Shown here: in pieces, positions 13,981 through 14,304 of the stretch
Position numbering within the stretch: position 1 is the first letter of the stretch
Layout of the letters: every line of letters starts with the position of its first letter
Assembly: GCA_038227045.1 (NCBI GenBank)
Contig: JBBRQD010000133.1
Location: forward strand, 1 to 14,304
From: JANXLS01 sp038227045
GTDB lineage: Bacteria; Planctomycetota; SZUA-567; H5-PLA8
Length of the DNA stretch: 14,304 nucleotides
Direction of reading: 5' to 3'
Position numbers and translations under genes: made by a program
Notes under the pieces: generated by a model
Told to the model about the DNA's origin: nothing
Databases searched by the model: none
The model's input: the letters and a program-made list of their open reading frames with translations, nothing else

Positions 13981-14022
13981 AATTCATTTGCGTCCATCTG
14001 CGTTCATCTGCGCCAATCTGCG
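13981..14022 (+). repeat. 10-bp tandem repeat upstream of kbl
   Basis: Three contiguous 10-bp units at 13991-14020 (CGTCCATCTG, CGTTCATCTG, CGCCAATCTG) are preceded by a degenerate fourth (13981-13990). A related block on the opposite strand lies at about 13950-13965 (GATGAACGTGG), nearer kbl, again giving an inverted arrangement flanked by AATTAA. It lies in the kbl leader. The unit is too short and the array too irregular to be a CRISPR. Confidence 0.65.
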
Positions 14023-14164
14023 TTTAATTAAACCGTTGATTAGCCCGCGACGCTCCGAATTATAGTCGCAGCGCAACGCTTTGAAACGGACTTTCGCGGA
14101 GCCATTTGCGCTCCGTTCGAATTGGGCGATAATGCCGCGTCATTTTTACGGAGCAATACGTTTG
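14023..14164. other. Gene-free stretch with a small hairpin
   Basis: Between the 10-bp repeat and the terminal palindromic element I see no credible gene. A perfect 6-bp stem (14097-14102 with 14110-14115, loop CATTTGC) is present, and the CTCCG/CGGAG words recur at about 14051 and 14151. These may be decayed parts of the same kind of element that ends the window. The short reading frames crossing it have no recognisable features. Confidence 0.4.
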
Positions 14165-14304
14165 AGTTATTGACCCGCGCATTTCTAAAGCATCATTCTC
14201 GCTTGCGGCGGGCGGCGTTGAACTTCGTTGGTCTCGCACGGCGTATCTTCCCAATACGCCTTTGCTCGACCGCCTCGTTCAACTTGCCCGGCGCGGCGCG
14301 ATAA
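14165..14304. repeat. Right-truncated copy of the long palindromic element
   Basis: Bases 14194-14304 repeat 1-111 exactly and in the same orientation. The left arm is complete here, starting near 14165, and the right arm is cut by the window end. Centre near 14250. Bases 14165-14193 pair with 112-140 of the first copy. Joined across the window ends, the two copies would make one imperfect palindrome of about 165 bp. Confidence 0.85.

Noticed and set aside
13981..14022. Possible CRISPR array
   Set aside because: The 10-bp units are contiguous with no spacers, and there is no cas gene.
1..14304. The window as a complete small plasmid
   Set aside because: The end repeat would allow circularisation, but there is no replication, partition or mobilisation gene and the content is chromosomal housekeeping. 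I keep circularity only as a possibility in the findings.
14122..14304. Small protein reading across the terminal element
   Set aside because: It runs through a palindromic repeat, has no ribosome site of note and no domain. More likely a chance frame in a repeat, although repeated copies could be annotated as proteins elsewhere.

Overview
The window is a moderately GC-rich stretch of bacterial chromosome with twelve intact protein genes on both strands. I see no rRNA, tRNA, CRISPR array, insertion-sequence transposase or phage gene. Three things point to a PVC/planctomycete-like or candidate-phylum bacterium such as Hydrogenedentota or Sumerlaeota: the b6-type split cytochrome b with a following HEAT-like protein, the Hanks-type kinase with an N-terminal accessory region and a C-terminal membrane anchor, and the Uma2 gene with repeat-filled gaps. 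This placement is an inference of low to moderate confidence.

Layout: (1) 1-146, a palindromic repeat element cut by the window start. (2) 147-1643 (-), pepA, an M17 leucyl aminopeptidase starting at GTG. (3) 1644-2079, a gene-free gap with an inverted pair of 8-bp tandem repeats and a good promoter at 1990-2017. (4) 2080-5305 (+), a probable respiratory operon: b6-like cytochrome b, an extended subunit-IV-like cytochrome b C-terminal protein, and a membrane-anchored HEAT-like protein. Its two internal gaps each hold an inverted pair of 7-bp tandem arrays. (5) 5309-5389, a 27-bp perfect inverted repeat between convergent genes. (6) 5396-8189 (-), a secreted alpha/beta hydrolase and a Ser/Thr kinase. 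(7) 8327-9603 (+), a Uma2-family nuclease-fold protein and a small unassigned protein, divergent from the kinase across back-to-back promoters. (8) 9600-10613 (-), ruvB, sharing its stop-codon bases with the convergent neighbour. (9) 10740-12628 (+), a CPBP-like membrane protein whose catalytic Glu/Arg motif reads as Gln, then a sugar-phosphate isomerase/epimerase-like TIM barrel with a strong terminator. (10) 12731-13921 (-), kbl, glycine C-acetyltransferase. (11) 13922-14304, gene-free, with a 10-bp tandem repeat and a second, right-truncated copy of the element that opens the window.

The clearest functional unit is the quinol:cytochrome c/plastocyanin-type oxidoreductase core. Cytochrome b carries four haem-ligand histidines at b6-type spacing and a Cys aligning with the haem c_n attachment Cys of b6. 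Its partner has a KAPWY motif in place of PEWY. The Rieske protein and cytochrome c are not in the window. The other genes are mostly single housekeeping or accessory genes.

The most unusual structural signal is between the genes. Several gaps hold a different short-period degenerate tandem repeat (7, 7, 8, 10 and 10 bp), three of them as facing inverted arrays. In addition, 111 bp are identical at the two ends of the window. The unshared flanks of the two copies are inverted complements of each other, so the ends look like two halves of one long palindromic element.
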